Position numbers and translations under genes: made by a program
From: CAZBDV01 sp964490765
Lineage (GTDB): Bacteria; Cloacimonadota; Cloacimonadia; Cloacimonadales; JAJBBL01
Length of the DNA stretch: 16,961 nt
Assembly: GCA_964490765.1 (NCBI GenBank)
Contig: CAZBDV010000042.1
Span: 1 to 16,961 of the forward strand
Direction: 5' to 3'
Shown: piece after piece, positions 1-8,862 of the stretch
Position numbering within the stretch: the first letter of the stretch is position 1
Layout of the letters: each line of letters begins with the position of its first letter
The notes under the pieces: model-generated
Database searches by the model: none
Seen by the model: only the letters and a program-made list of their open reading frames with translations
What the model was told of the DNA's origin: nothing

Positions 1-2372
1 TCACAGCCCAGCCGTATTCTTATGTTGGACTCTCGATGGATGGAGAGATCTACGGGGCAGCTCTCATAGATGTGAACGGTTCGGTTACGATGGATATAAA
101 CCCTTTCAATGATGTTGGAACGGCGACACTGGTGATTACCCTGCAGAATCATGAGCCTGTTGTTGCAGAGTTGGATATACTGCCTCTGGACGGACCTTAT
201 GTCGTGCTTGATGATTATGAGCTGGATATTGTAGGTAGTGATGATAATATTCCACAATATGGCGATAGTGTGAATCTGCACATTACTCTGGAGAATGTCG
301 GTGTTGAGAATGCCCTCAATGTATCGGCAGATTTATTGACCGGAGACGAATATATAAGTATAGTTGATGATTATGCTCTGTTTGGCAATATTACTGCTGG
401 TGGAACCGTTACCGTCAATAACGCCTTTCTTTTCGATGTGGCAGATGATGTTCCAGACCAGCATAGGGCTGAACTTACCCTGGAGATAAGTGATGGTGAG
501 GAGTTATGGACATCAAACCTGAACTTTCTGATCAATGCTCCGGAACTTGAGGTGGTTAACCTGATTATCCAGGATCCACCCCCTGGTGGTAACAGCAATG
601 GCAGACTTGATCCGGGAGAGACGGTTACAATGTCCTTTGAGATCGAAAATGTCGGGCATGCATCATCTCCCTCCGGAACTGCTCTGCTGGCTGTTGATAG
701 TCCCGATATCGTCATTGCCAATCCAGTGTACGATCTCCCTGGTATAGAAACGAACTCAACAGCATATTCCTCTTATACGTTGACTCTGGGAGATGATATA
801 AACCCCGGGACGGTTGTTCAGTTTATCCTGACCATCGATTACGGAGAATATACGGCCGAGTATGAACGTCATCTGACTGTTGGCCTTCTGCTTGAGGATT
901 TCGAAACAGGGAATTTCGACTCCTTCCCCTGGAATTTTGCCGGAAATGCAGAATGGATAATAGACTCAGATACGGTTTACGAGGGGAATTACGCTGCTAA
1001 ATCGGGGAGTATAACTCATAACCAGAGTACTTCCCTGGTGGTTACACTCAATGTTGCAGGAGATAGTGAGATCAGTTTCTACAGGAAGGTCTCTTCCGAA
1101 GCGAACTATGACTACTTGCGATTTTATATAGATGGCGTTCAACAGGCTCAGTGGTCCGGGGAAGCTGGCTGGTCAGATGTAAGCTTTCCTGTCGAGGCAG
1201 GAGAGAGAACTTTCCGCTGGACATATATCAAAGATGGTTCTGTTTCCAGTGGTTCTGACTCTGCCTGGATAGATTATATAGTCTTTCCGGAAACATTACC
1301 GCAAGATTCTCCAGGAAGCCTGATAGCATCTGCCGGCAACGGATATGTTGAACTAGCCTGGTCTCCTCCCGTGGATGGACTTCCCTTATCATACAATATC
1401 TATCGTGACGATGCTTTGCTCTCAAATACCGACATGCTTTACTATACAGATAATGATGTCAGCAATGGAGTGACATACTCTTATTATGTGACTGCTGTCT
1501 ATCATTCCTACGAATCTGACCCCTCAAACAGTGTGCAGGCTACTCCGAATATTATGCAGATTATTGATATTGGAACGGGGACGAGTACCAACTCAACAAC
1601 AGGTGCAGCACCTATAAATATCTATTATAAAAGTTTAAGAGGCCAGATGGTATACACAGCAGGTGAGATCAGTACCGCCGGTTATAGTGGAGAGGGATTA
1701 ATCACGCATCTGGGCTTTTATGTCACGAATCCTCCAATATATAGTTTACCAAACTTCATCATAAGAATGAAACATACGACAGCAACTGATGTTTCTTCTC
1801 ATGATTCCGGGCCCTTTGAGACGGTTTATACAACAGCATCGTATTCCCCCGTTGCCGGTGATTGGGATGTGCTGACTCTGGATGAACCGTTCGAATGGAA
1901 TGGGGTCGATAATATACTTGTCGACACTGCTTTCAGCCTATTGCCAGACTGGAACTCGTCCGGACAACAGAGGGTCTTTGATGCTCCAAACGGTTTCAGA
2001 TATAGCAGATCAGACAGTGGGGATCAGACCAATGCTAATACAACAGTAACAACTAACTACAAACCAAATATCAGATTCACTATTGTAGCGCCCGAACCAG
2101 AAGAACCGTTAACACCCGGCAATGTTCTTATTACTATCGAAGATAGCCTTATCATTATCTCCTGGGATGAAGTAGTGAATGCCGATTATTATATCGTAGA
2201 AGCTACCGATGATATCACCAACGATTTCAATGATATCAGTTCTGAAGGTAACTTTGCAACCGAAGAAGGGAGAATTGTCTGGAGTAGAAACATACAGGCA
2301 GACGAGGATTATCTCTTCTTCAGAATCAAGGCTGCTAGAGGTTCATACAATACTCCGGCAGCTCTGAGATAG
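1..2372 (+). CDS. C-terminal part of a large secreted protein, probably a gingipain-like (C25) peptidase; 5' end outside window
   Basis: The frame is open from base 3, upstream of the first ATG at 36, so the gene begins before the window and no catalytic domain is visible. The first ~65 residues (with the motif DGEIYGAA and ending GPYV) resemble the Ig-like domain that follows the catalytic domain in gingipain-family C25 cysteine peptidases; that assignment is by recalled family pattern. Then come two CARDB-like domains (about 220-535 and 545-880), a jelly-roll domain beginning LLEDFETGNFDSFPW (about 885-1300), one Fn3 module (1303-1550), a ~175-residue module starting IGTG (1560-2090) that recurs in the next gene, and a C-terminal Fn3-like module (2110-2369) ending in FFRIKAAR plus a short tail. 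There is no FlgD-type sorting domain. It could instead be a non-enzymatic adhesin. The next gene starts 99 bp downstream behind its own candidate promoter. Confidence 0.8.
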   Translation, partial: TAQPYSYVGLSMDGEIYGAALIDVNGSVTMDINPFNDVGTATLVITLQNHEPVVAELDILPLDGPYVVLDDYELDIVGSDDNIPQYGDSVNLHITLENVGVENALNVSADLLTGDEYISIVDDYALFGNITAGGTVTVNNAFLFDVADDVPDQHRAELTLEISDGEELWTSNLNFLINAPELEVVNLIIQDPPPGGNSNGRLDPGETVTMSFEIENVGHASSPSGTALLAVDSPDIVIANPVYDLPGIETNSTAYSSYTLTLGDDINPGTVVQFILTIDYGEYTAEYERHLTVGLLLEDFETGNFDSFPWNFAGNAEWIIDSDTVYEGNYAAKSGSITHNQSTSLVVTLNVAGDSEISFYRKVSSEANYDYLRFYIDGVQQAQWSGEAGWSDVSFPVEAGERTFRWTYIKDGSVSSGSDSAWIDYIVFPETLPQDSPGSLIASAGNGYVELAWSPPVDGLPLSYNIYRDDALLSNTDMLYYTDNDVSNGVTYSYYVTAVYHSYESDPSNSVQATPNIMQIIDIGTGTSTNSTTGAAPINIYYKSLRGQMVYTAGEISTAGYSGEGLITHLGFYVTNPPIYSLPNFIIRMKHTTATDVSSHDSGPFETVYTTASYSPVAGDWDVLTLDEPFEWNGVDNILVDTAFSLLPDWNSSGQQRVFDAPNGFRYSRSDSGDQTNANTTVTTNYKPNIRFTIVAPEPEEPLTPGNVLITIEDSLIIISWDEVVNADYYIVEATDDITNDFNDISSEGNFATEEGRIVWSRNIQADEDYLFFRIKAARGSYNTPAALR

Positions 2373-2408
2373 ATCCTTAAAGGATAAACCGTAAAGTGAG
2401 AATTAAAC

Positions 2409-2437
2409 TTGACAAATAATAAGCAAGATTATCTAAA
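2409..2437 (+). promoter_or_regulatory. Candidate sigma70-type promoter for subtilase 1
   Basis: A perfect TTGACA (2409-2414) is followed after 17 bp by TCTAAA (2432-2437), a 4/6 match to TATAAT. It lies in the 99-bp gap between the C25-like gene and subtilase 1, 35 bp before the ATG. The same CTTGACA heptamer occurs in the gaps before the genes at 8863 and 14322. The -10 is weak, so this is tentative. Confidence 0.4.
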
Positions 2438-2471
2438 TAGAAGAAAACTGAGTTACTTAGAGGTTATACTT

Positions 2472-5400
2472 ATGAAGAAACTTTCTTTATTACTGCTGAC
2501 TTTCATCGTCACGATAACATTTATTCCAGTTCTTGCTGCTGAGGATGGAGTGAGATTTGGAGAACGTCCATTTATTGATATATATCAGATTCCAGATGAA
2601 GCTATTGAAGAGGGACATATCAGAATACAATTCAGAAGAGATTATACAGAACATCTTGATAACATTCTACTCTCAGAAGATGAAGAGGGGATTATTCAGT
2701 TCGGAATCTCCGAGATAGATGAGTTGAATAGATATTTTCAAGTAAGAGAATCCCGCAAACTTTTCGATTCACCCGCCCTGAAGAATGAGTATGAATGGCG
2801 GCATCGCCAGTGGGGTTTTCATCTCTGGTATGAACTTCACTTTGAATCCAGAGAGGATATCAGAGATATTGTGATGGCCTATCGAGAGCTGAAAGATATT
2901 ATCGAATGGGCAGAACCGGAGTACATGAAAAGGCTGCTCGCAGAAGAGGAGAATTCCACTCGCTGGACTCCCAACGATCCACAAGTCAGCAGTCAATGGC
3001 ATTACAACAATACAGGTCAATACAGTGGAACACCTGGTGCTGATATCAGTCTTTTTGACGCCTGGAATATAGAGAAGGGGCATACCAATGTTATTGTAGC
3101 TGTGATTGATGGTGGTATTCAGTATGATCATCCAGACCTGGCAGGCAATATGTGGTCGGGTATCGGATATAACTTTGTCACTAACTCGAGCAATATTTCT
3201 CCTCATTTTCATGGAACCCACGTCGCTGGAACTGTGGCAGCGGTCAATAACAACAACACAGGTGTTGCCGGTGTAGCTGGTGGCTCTGGATCAGGCAATG
3301 GTGTACGTCTTATGTCCTGCCAGGTTTTTACTTCCAATAGCAGCGGTGGTTTTTCTACAGCAATGATCTATGCTGCTGATAATGGGGCAGCAATCTCCCA
3401 GAATAGCTGGGGTTATACTAATGCAGGAGCTTATGAGCAGGCAGTATTGGATGCTATAGATTACTTCAATGCTAACGGTGGTGGCTCTGTTTTAGATGGT
3501 GGTATAACCATCGTTGCTGCCGGAAACGATAATGATAATGGTGCCTGGTATCCAGGTTACTATTCCGGTGCTTTTGCTGTTGCATCTACTACCAATACCG
3601 ATACAAGAGCATATTACTCCAATTATGGAACATGGATAGATATCTCCGCTCCGGGTGGAGAAACCATATCAGTTACTCAGCGTGGTGTACTCAGCACGTA
3701 TACTAATAGTGGATATCAATATCTACAGGGTACTTCAATGGCCTGTCCTCACGCATCAGGAGCCGCTGGACTTGTTATATCTTATGCTCATCGTAACGGT
3801 CTAACTCTTATTAATTCCGATGTGGCAGATATATTGAGAGATACTACAGACTATATCGGGCTCAACCAGATGGGAACAGGAAGACTCAATGCCTATGCAG
3901 CGCTGCAATATGTTGAAGATTTGCTGACAGGGGTTATGAATCCTGCTGATTTCTCAGCGACTATAATCAGTAGTAGCCATATCCAGCTTACCTGGAACAG
4001 AAATATAGATAATGATGACGTTATGTTAGTATGGTCCTCAGATGGCCAGTTTGGAGAACCCAGTAACGGAACTGTCTATTCCCCGGGACAGACCCTTCCA
4101 GGTGGGGGTATAGTACTTTATCGCGGTAGTAATACAATCTATGACCATACCGGTTTACAGGAAGGGACTACCTACTATTACAAAGCCTTTTCTTATAATA
4201 GTGATAATGATTATTCGAGTGGGGTAACAGCCGAGGCAATACCAAGCTCAAATATATCAGTAGATATCGGAACTGGGCTGAACACAAATAGCGGAATGGA
4301 AGCAGCGCCGATCAATATCTATTATCGAAGCTTGAGAGGTCAGATGGTCTATACTGTTTCTGAGATCGAGGCTGCTGGATTTAGTGGTCCGGGAACGATT
4401 ACCCGTCTCGGTTTCTATGTTACAGGAGCACCAAACCTCGCTCTTCCTGATTTTATCATCAGAATGAAACACACTACAGCAACTGATGCTTCTTCACACG
4501 ATAATGGGCCCTACGACATTGTTTATACTACAACCTCATATGCTCCAACAAGTGGTGATTGGGATCTGCTGGAACTGGATATACCCTTTGAATGGAACGG
4601 GTTAGACAATATTCTCGTCGATACGGCTTTTGACCTTGTTCCTTCCTGGAGTTCGACAGGGACACAGAGAGTTACGTCCATGAATAACGGTTTCAGGTTT
4701 GTGAGATCAGATAATTCTAACCAGACAAACTCAAACACAACAACCACAGAAAATTATAAACCGCATATCAGATTTATTTTTTCATCACCCGATACGCCTG
4801 ATTTACCCGAACCAACTGGCCTGACAGCAGAATCCGGTAATGGGGTTGTTGATCTTAGTTGGTCGGCACCAGATTCTGAAACCCCTGACGGTTACAATGT
4901 CTATCGCAATGGGGTGATGATCAATCTGGCAGCGGTTTTGACCACAGAATACGAAGATATTACAGTAACGAATGGAGTAACCTATCAATATTATGTTACA
5001 GCTCTCTATCCGGAGGGAGAATCAGAGGCTTCCAATACAGTGACGGCCACCCCGGAAGCTCCCTATTTACCTGAGCCGACCAACCTGACAGCCATGGCCG
5101 GTAATGAGGTTGTTTATCTTTATTGGTCTGCTCCTGAAACCGGTTCTCCTGACGGTTATAATGTCTATCGGGACGATTCTGTGATCAATACGAACCTGAT
5201 AATCGGACTGGAATATGAAGATAATGATGTGGACAATGGAATTACCTATCAGTATTACGTAACAGCTGTGTATGAAGAAGGAGAATCCCTGCCTTCCAAT
5301 ACAGTCACAGCTACCCCTGAAGCTCCTCTGCTCGAACCACCTTCTAACCTGACTGCCTCCGTTTTAGACGATAGTAACATACTCTTAGAATGGATACCAC

Positions 5401-7550
5401 CAGATATTGGTACTACGATTCACTGGGATAGCGGTATTAATAGTGGAAGTGTCGGAATTGGTGCTGCTGCAGAATTCAAGGCAGCTTCACGATTTTCCCC
5501 TTCTCATCTTAACGATCTCGGAGTTACAGATAATTATCTGACAAAAGTAAGTTTCTTTCCCCGAGAAATTAATTGTCTATACACCATAAATGTCTGGACC
5601 GGTGGAACGTCAACCGAACCAGGTAATCTAGTAATTGAACAGCTTGTAATAGACCCTGTAATCGATGACTGGAATACGGTAGTATTGGATACACCGGTTT
5701 ATATAGCTCCGGATCAGGAATTATGGATTGGATACAATGTTGATACTCAGTCAGGTTATCCGGCAGGATGTGATGACGGTCCTGCTCTTGATGGGATAGG
5801 CAATATGATGTACTGGGGTGATACGTGGACCACTCTTTTGGAGGTGGCGTCGACCCTAGATTATAATTGGAATATTCAGGGATTTGTTTCTCTCAGTTCT
5901 GGTAGAGATATAATTCTGTCTGAGGATACAAGAAACAGGCCGTCTGTAATTATTGAAGATACTTATTTTTCAACTGATCAGATACCAGAATTCGCTCCTG
6001 CATTGAGTAGAGTATCCAGAACAGCTGAAGAGATAAGACAAACACTCACCGGTTATCGTCTATATAGAAATGGAGACCAGATTGTCGATGTAGCAGTAAA
6101 TGAGACGTCCTACTTAGATGAAGATCTGTTACCGGGAGATTACGTATATTATCTTACCGCTCTTTATGCCGAAGGTGAATCTGAACCCTCAAACAGTGTT
6201 CTGATGACTATCGATCCTTTAGTGCTCAATCCACCTCAAAGCCTGACAGCTATAGCGAGACACAGCCTGGTGGAACTGGAATGGCAGGAGCCAGAACCTC
6301 AGGAATTAACCCTACTTGGCTACAATATCTATCGAAATGGCAGTCTGGTTAATCAGGAGATACACACTGAACAGTACTACGATGATTATGATGTCATAAA
6401 TAACCTGACGTATCAATATTTTGTCACTGCAGTCTACGATGAAGGGGAATCTGATAGTTCTAACATTGCCGAAGCTACGCCTTACGAACTAAATTCACCT
6501 TATGACCTGATAGCTACTCCATATCATAATGCTGTTGAACTGACGTGGGAAGAGCCGTTACCTCTGGGGATCACTAGATCAGATCAAAGACTGGAGCTTC
6601 TCGGATTTAATGTATACCGTAACAGTATTCAGATAAATAACGATATTGTTCTCATACCAGAATATGTTGATAACGATGTAATTAACGAAGATACTTATGA
6701 ATATTACGTTACAGCAGTCTACGATGAAGGAGAATCAGAAGCGTCCAATACAGCAGATGCCACACCTTATGATTTGAATCCACCACAGGATCTGGTAGCA
6801 ACCGCACACTACAACCTGGTAGAGCTGGAGTGGGATGCACCTGTTCCACAGGGCCTTACGATTAATGGTTATAATATCTACCGTGATGATGTAATGATAA
6901 ATACTTCGCCTGTTATTGATCTAGAATTCGAGGATAGTGATGTTATTAACGGTGTAACTTATCAGTATCATATAACAGCACTCTATGACGAAGGAGAATC
7001 AGAAGCGTCCAATACAGCAGATGCCACACCTTATGATTTGAATCCACCACAGGATCTGGTAGCAACCGCACACTACAACCTGGTAGAGCTGGAGTGGGAT
7101 GCACCTGTTCCACAGGGCCTTACGATTAATGGTTATAATATCTACCGTGATGATGTAATGATAAATACTTCGCCTGTTATTGATCTAGAATTCGAGGATA
7201 GTGATGTTATTAACGGTGTAACTTATCAGTATCATATAACAGCACTCTATGACGAAGGAGAATCAGAAGCATCCAATACAGTAGAAGCCACACCGGAAGA
7301 GCCACTATCACTTGATCCTCCTGAAAATCTGACCATAACTATAGACAATGGTGAATTGACCGTTTCCTGGGATATGGTACTGAATGCTGACTATTACATA
7401 GTAGAGGCAACCGATGATATCAATACGGAATTTTCTGATATCAGTTCAGAACGTGGTTACTTCAGCGAAAATGGCAACAGAGTCAGTTGGACAATGCAGA
7501 TAGATGAGAACGAGCAGAAATTATTCTATAGAGTAAAAGCAGCAAACTGA
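2472..7550 (+). CDS. Secreted subtilase (S8 serine protease) with prodomain and long Fn3 tail, 1692 aa
   Basis: An exported subtilisin-fold endopeptidase. The ATG at 2472 is chosen because AGAGGT (2459-2464) sits 7 nt upstream and it opens a clear signal peptide (residues 1-22/23, ending VLAA). The upstream in-frame TTG at 2409 lies inside a TTGACA box. Residues 27-150 form a prodomain ending in the typical WAEPEYM. The catalytic triad is D213 (VAVIDGG), H247 (HGTHVAGT) and S422 (GTSMACPHASG), with oxyanion N352 (AAGND). The tail holds an Fn3-like unit (489-595), the IGTG module (597-772), seven Fn3 modules of ~88 residues (starting 778, 866, 954, 1252, 1340, 1435, 1523) and a C-terminal Fn3-like module (1614-1692) ending FYRVKAAN. 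Module 3 is split by an inserted ~160-residue beta-rich domain plus linker (981-1191). Modules 6 and 7 are DNA-identical. No FlgD-type sorting domain is present. The protease assignment is firm; the substrate is unknown. Confidence 0.95.
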   Translation: MKKLSLLLLTFIVTITFIPVLAAEDGVRFGERPFIDIYQIPDEAIEEGHIRIQFRRDYTEHLDNILLSEDEEGIIQFGISEIDELNRYFQVRESRKLFDSPALKNEYEWRHRQWGFHLWYELHFESREDIRDIVMAYRELKDIIEWAEPEYMKRLLAEEENSTRWTPNDPQVSSQWHYNNTGQYSGTPGADISLFDAWNIEKGHTNVIVAVIDGGIQYDHPDLAGNMWSGIGYNFVTNSSNISPHFHGTHVAGTVAAVNNNNTGVAGVAGGSGSGNGVRLMSCQVFTSNSSGGFSTAMIYAADNGAAISQNSWGYTNAGAYEQAVLDAIDYFNANGGGSVLDGGITIVAAGNDNDNGAWYPGYYSGAFAVASTTNTDTRAYYSNYGTWIDISAPGGETISVTQRGVLSTYTNSGYQYLQGTSMACPHASGAAGLVISYAHRNGLTLINSDVADILRDTTDYIGLNQMGTGRLNAYAALQYVEDLLTGVMNPADFSATIISSSHIQLTWNRNIDNDDVMLVWSSDGQFGEPSNGTVYSPGQTLPGGGIVLYRGSNTIYDHTGLQEGTTYYYKAFSYNSDNDYSSGVTAEAIPSSNISVDIGTGLNTNSGMEAAPINIYYRSLRGQMVYTVSEIEAAGFSGPGTITRLGFYVTGAPNLALPDFIIRMKHTTATDASSHDNGPYDIVYTTTSYAPTSGDWDLLELDIPFEWNGLDNILVDTAFDLVPSWSSTGTQRVTSMNNGFRFVRSDNSNQTNSNTTTTENYKPHIRFIFSSPDTPDLPEPTGLTAESGNGVVDLSWSAPDSETPDGYNVYRNGVMINLAAVLTTEYEDITVTNGVTYQYYVTALYPEGESEASNTVTATPEAPYLPEPTNLTAMAGNEVVYLYWSAPETGSPDGYNVYRDDSVINTNLIIGLEYEDNDVDNGITYQYYVTAVYEEGESLPSNTVTATPEAPLLEPPSNLTASVLDDSNILLEWIPPDIGTTIHWDSGINSGSVGIGAAAEFKAASRFSPSHLNDLGVTDNYLTKVSFFPREINCLYTINVWTGGTSTEPGNLVIEQLVIDPVIDDWNTVVLDTPVYIAPDQELWIGYNVDTQSGYPAGCDDGPALDGIGNMMYWGDTWTTLLEVASTLDYNWNIQGFVSLSSGRDIILSEDTRNRPSVIIEDTYFSTDQIPEFAPALSRVSRTAEEIRQTLTGYRLYRNGDQIVDVAVNETSYLDEDLLPGDYVYYLTALYAEGESEPSNSVLMTIDPLVLNPPQSLTAIARHSLVELEWQEPEPQELTLLGYNIYRNGSLVNQEIHTEQYYDDYDVINNLTYQYFVTAVYDEGESDSSNIAEATPYELNSPYDLIATPYHNAVELTWEEPLPLGITRSDQRLELLGFNVYRNSIQINNDIVLIPEYVDNDVINEDTYEYYVTAVYDEGESEASNTADATPYDLNPPQDLVATAHYNLVELEWDAPVPQGLTINGYNIYRDDVMINTSPVIDLEFEDSDVINGVTYQYHITALYDEGESEASNTADATPYDLNPPQDLVATAHYNLVELEWDAPVPQGLTINGYNIYRDDVMINTSPVIDLEFEDSDVINGVTYQYHITALYDEGESEASNTVEATPEEPLSLDPPENLTITIDNGELTVSWDMVLNADYYIVEATDDINTEFSDISSERGYFSENGNRVSWTMQIDENEQKLFYRVKAAN
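6726..7270 (+). repeat. Perfect tandem duplication of one Fn3 module, period 264 bp
   Basis: Bases 6726-7006 are identical to 6990-7270 over 281 bp at an offset of 264 bp (88 codons). I found no mismatch reading the copies side by side. The 17-bp sequence GAAGGAGAATCAGAAGC (encoding EGESEA) occurs at both ends and at the junction (6726, 6990, 7254) and is a natural substrate for unequal crossing-over or slippage. The other Fn3 modules of the gene differ extensively, so this duplication is much younger than the rest of the array. Confidence 0.95.
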
Positions 7551-7673
7551 TGTAATCCTACTCTTCTTCTGGAAACTTAAGTAGGTACTGGACAAGAGGT
7601 TTAATTTATAATAGTTTTTATATCACCTGCCGATCCAGTTGCAGGAGATAATTTTTATCTCAGAGAGGGAAAT

Positions 7674-8741
7674 ATGATAGGTAAGACTTTCCTGTCTGTT
7701 ATATTGCTGGGTGTAGCGATCAGTCTCTTTTCATACGATATTGAACAGGTCAGTATCACCTTTGTTGACACAGATCGTAATAACCGAGAAATACCTGCCC
7801 AGATTTTCATCCCGGTAGATAATGAATTGCTTCATAACGGAGGGCAGAGAGAAGGTATATTCCCGTTTATTGTCTTTGGACACGGCTGGCTTTCATCTTA
7901 CAGCACTTATCAATCTGTGTGGGAAGCACTTGTTCCGCTGGGATGGATAATTGCCTTCCCCACTACAGAAGGTGGTTTGTTTCCCAACCATCAGAACTTT
8001 GCTATGGATCTAGCATTTCTCAGTTATGCTATTCCTGCTGAGAATGAGAATCTCAATTCACCATTATTCGAGCTGGTCAAGCCTTTATCTATCGTAATGG
8101 GACATTCCATGGGAGGAGGCTGTAGCATAATGGCGGCAAGTTATGATAACGATTTCGTTTCTATGATCACACTTGCAGCTGCTTCTTCAACAGAAGCTCT
8201 TAACGCTGCTTCAGAAGTGGTATTACCATCCTTAACATTCTCCGGCACAAGTGACTGGATGACTCCCCCCCAATCGCATCAGATCCCACTCTTTAATAAT
8301 CTCAGCTCAATATATAAAGGCTTTGTGTCTCTCAATGATGTCAATCATTCGGGGATATACAACAATTCTTATGTTTTTGAGCTGACAGGAGAATGGCTGA
8401 GTTACTTTGCAACTGGTGATATGACTCACGTGGAAGAGCTGGAAAATATGCTGGATCTTTACGAAACTGAAGATATACTAACATATACTATAGAATTTAC
8501 ACTACAGGCCCCCCAAGGCCTGCAAATTTTTCTGGTAAATACAGCTATAACCCTTTCCTGGCAGAAGGTATTGTTCGCGTATAACTATATCGTCGAAGCA
8601 GCTGAGAGTTTTGATGGAGTATTTATCGATGTTAGCACCGGTCAGAATGAATTTACTGAATTCGATAGTAGAATAAGCTGGACGACAGATTTGGTTGCGG
8701 ATGAACCAATTCTTCTTTTCAGAGTAAAATCTATCCGCTGA
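7674..8741 (+). CDS. Secreted alpha/beta-hydrolase (esterase-like) with C-terminal Fn3-like module, 355 aa
   Basis: A predicted exported serine hydrolase. The ATG at 7674 is preceded by GAGAGGGA (7663-7670) and opens a signal peptide (about residues 1-20, cleaved near LFS-YD). The hydrolase fold spans about 21-275. It has an oxyanion-type FGHGW, the nucleophile elbow GHSMGGG with S145, the acid D194 (GTSDW) and the base H225 (NHSG), in the right order for the alpha/beta-hydrolase fold. The pattern recalls the dienelactone-hydrolase / chlorophyllase / polyester-hydrolase branch, but the substrate cannot be read from sequence. Residues 279-355 are a Fn3-like module ending LLFRVKSIR, matching the ends of the two preceding proteins. 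The hydrolase domain is clearly paralogous to residues 971-1235 of the next protein. The 123-bp upstream gap has TATAAT at 7607-7612 without a good -35 and no clear terminator, so co-transcription with subtilase 1 is possible. Confidence 0.9.
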   Translation: MIGKTFLSVILLGVAISLFSYDIEQVSITFVDTDRNNREIPAQIFIPVDNELLHNGGQREGIFPFIVFGHGWLSSYSTYQSVWEALVPLGWIIAFPTTEGGLFPNHQNFAMDLAFLSYAIPAENENLNSPLFELVKPLSIVMGHSMGGGCSIMAASYDNDFVSMITLAAASSTEALNAASEVVLPSLTFSGTSDWMTPPQSHQIPLFNNLSSIYKGFVSLNDVNHSGIYNNSYVFELTGEWLSYFATGDMTHVEELENMLDLYETEDILTYTIEFTLQAPQGLQIFLVNTAITLSWQKVLFAYNYIVEAAESFDGVFIDVSTGQNEFTEFDSRISWTTDLVADEPILLFRVKSIR

Positions 8742-8807
8742 TTTCTCTTCTTCCCCTCTCAAGCAGTAATATATAACTTATGAACTGCGCAATTATTTAA
8801 AGAAATC

Positions 8808-8836
8808 TTGACATATATTGCCATATGTCAAATAAT
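8808..8836 (+). promoter_or_regulatory. Promoter with overlapping 9-bp palindrome (candidate operator) before the fusion gene
   Basis: TTGACA (8808-8813) and AATAAT (8831-8836, 5/6 match to TATAAT) are spaced by 17 bp, about 25 bp before the ATG at 8863. A perfect inverted repeat, TTGACATAT (8808-8816) and ATATGTCAA (8823-8831) with a 6-bp spacer, covers the -35, the spacer and the first base of the -10. That is the geometry of a repressor operator. The dyad is seen directly; a regulator binding it is inferred. Confidence 0.6.
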
Positions 8837-8862
8837 TATAGAAAACTATTAAGGATGTTGAT

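Noticed and set aside
2373..2385. Palindrome ATCCTTAAAGGAT after the C25-like gene as terminator
   Set aside because: The stem is only about five pairs, AT-rich and without a following T-run.
2409..2471. In-frame TTG start at 2409 that would lengthen subtilase 1 by 21 residues
   Set aside because: It lies inside a TTGACA promoter-like box, has no ribosome site, and would bury the signal peptide that begins at the ATG at 2472.
2769..3221. 150-codon open frame on the - strand opposite the subtilase 1 prodomain and catalytic region
   Set aside because: It is antisense to a region coding a conserved protease core, with no ribosome site and unrecognisable sequence. It is a by-product of the real gene's composition.
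7557..7585. CCTACT / AGTAGG stem-loop after subtilase 1 as terminator
   Set aside because: Six pairs with a 17-nt loop and no T-run. It is too weak to call.
8763..8788. GCAGT / ACTGC stem after the hydrolase gene as terminator
   Set aside because: Five pairs, a 16-nt AT-rich loop and no T-run.
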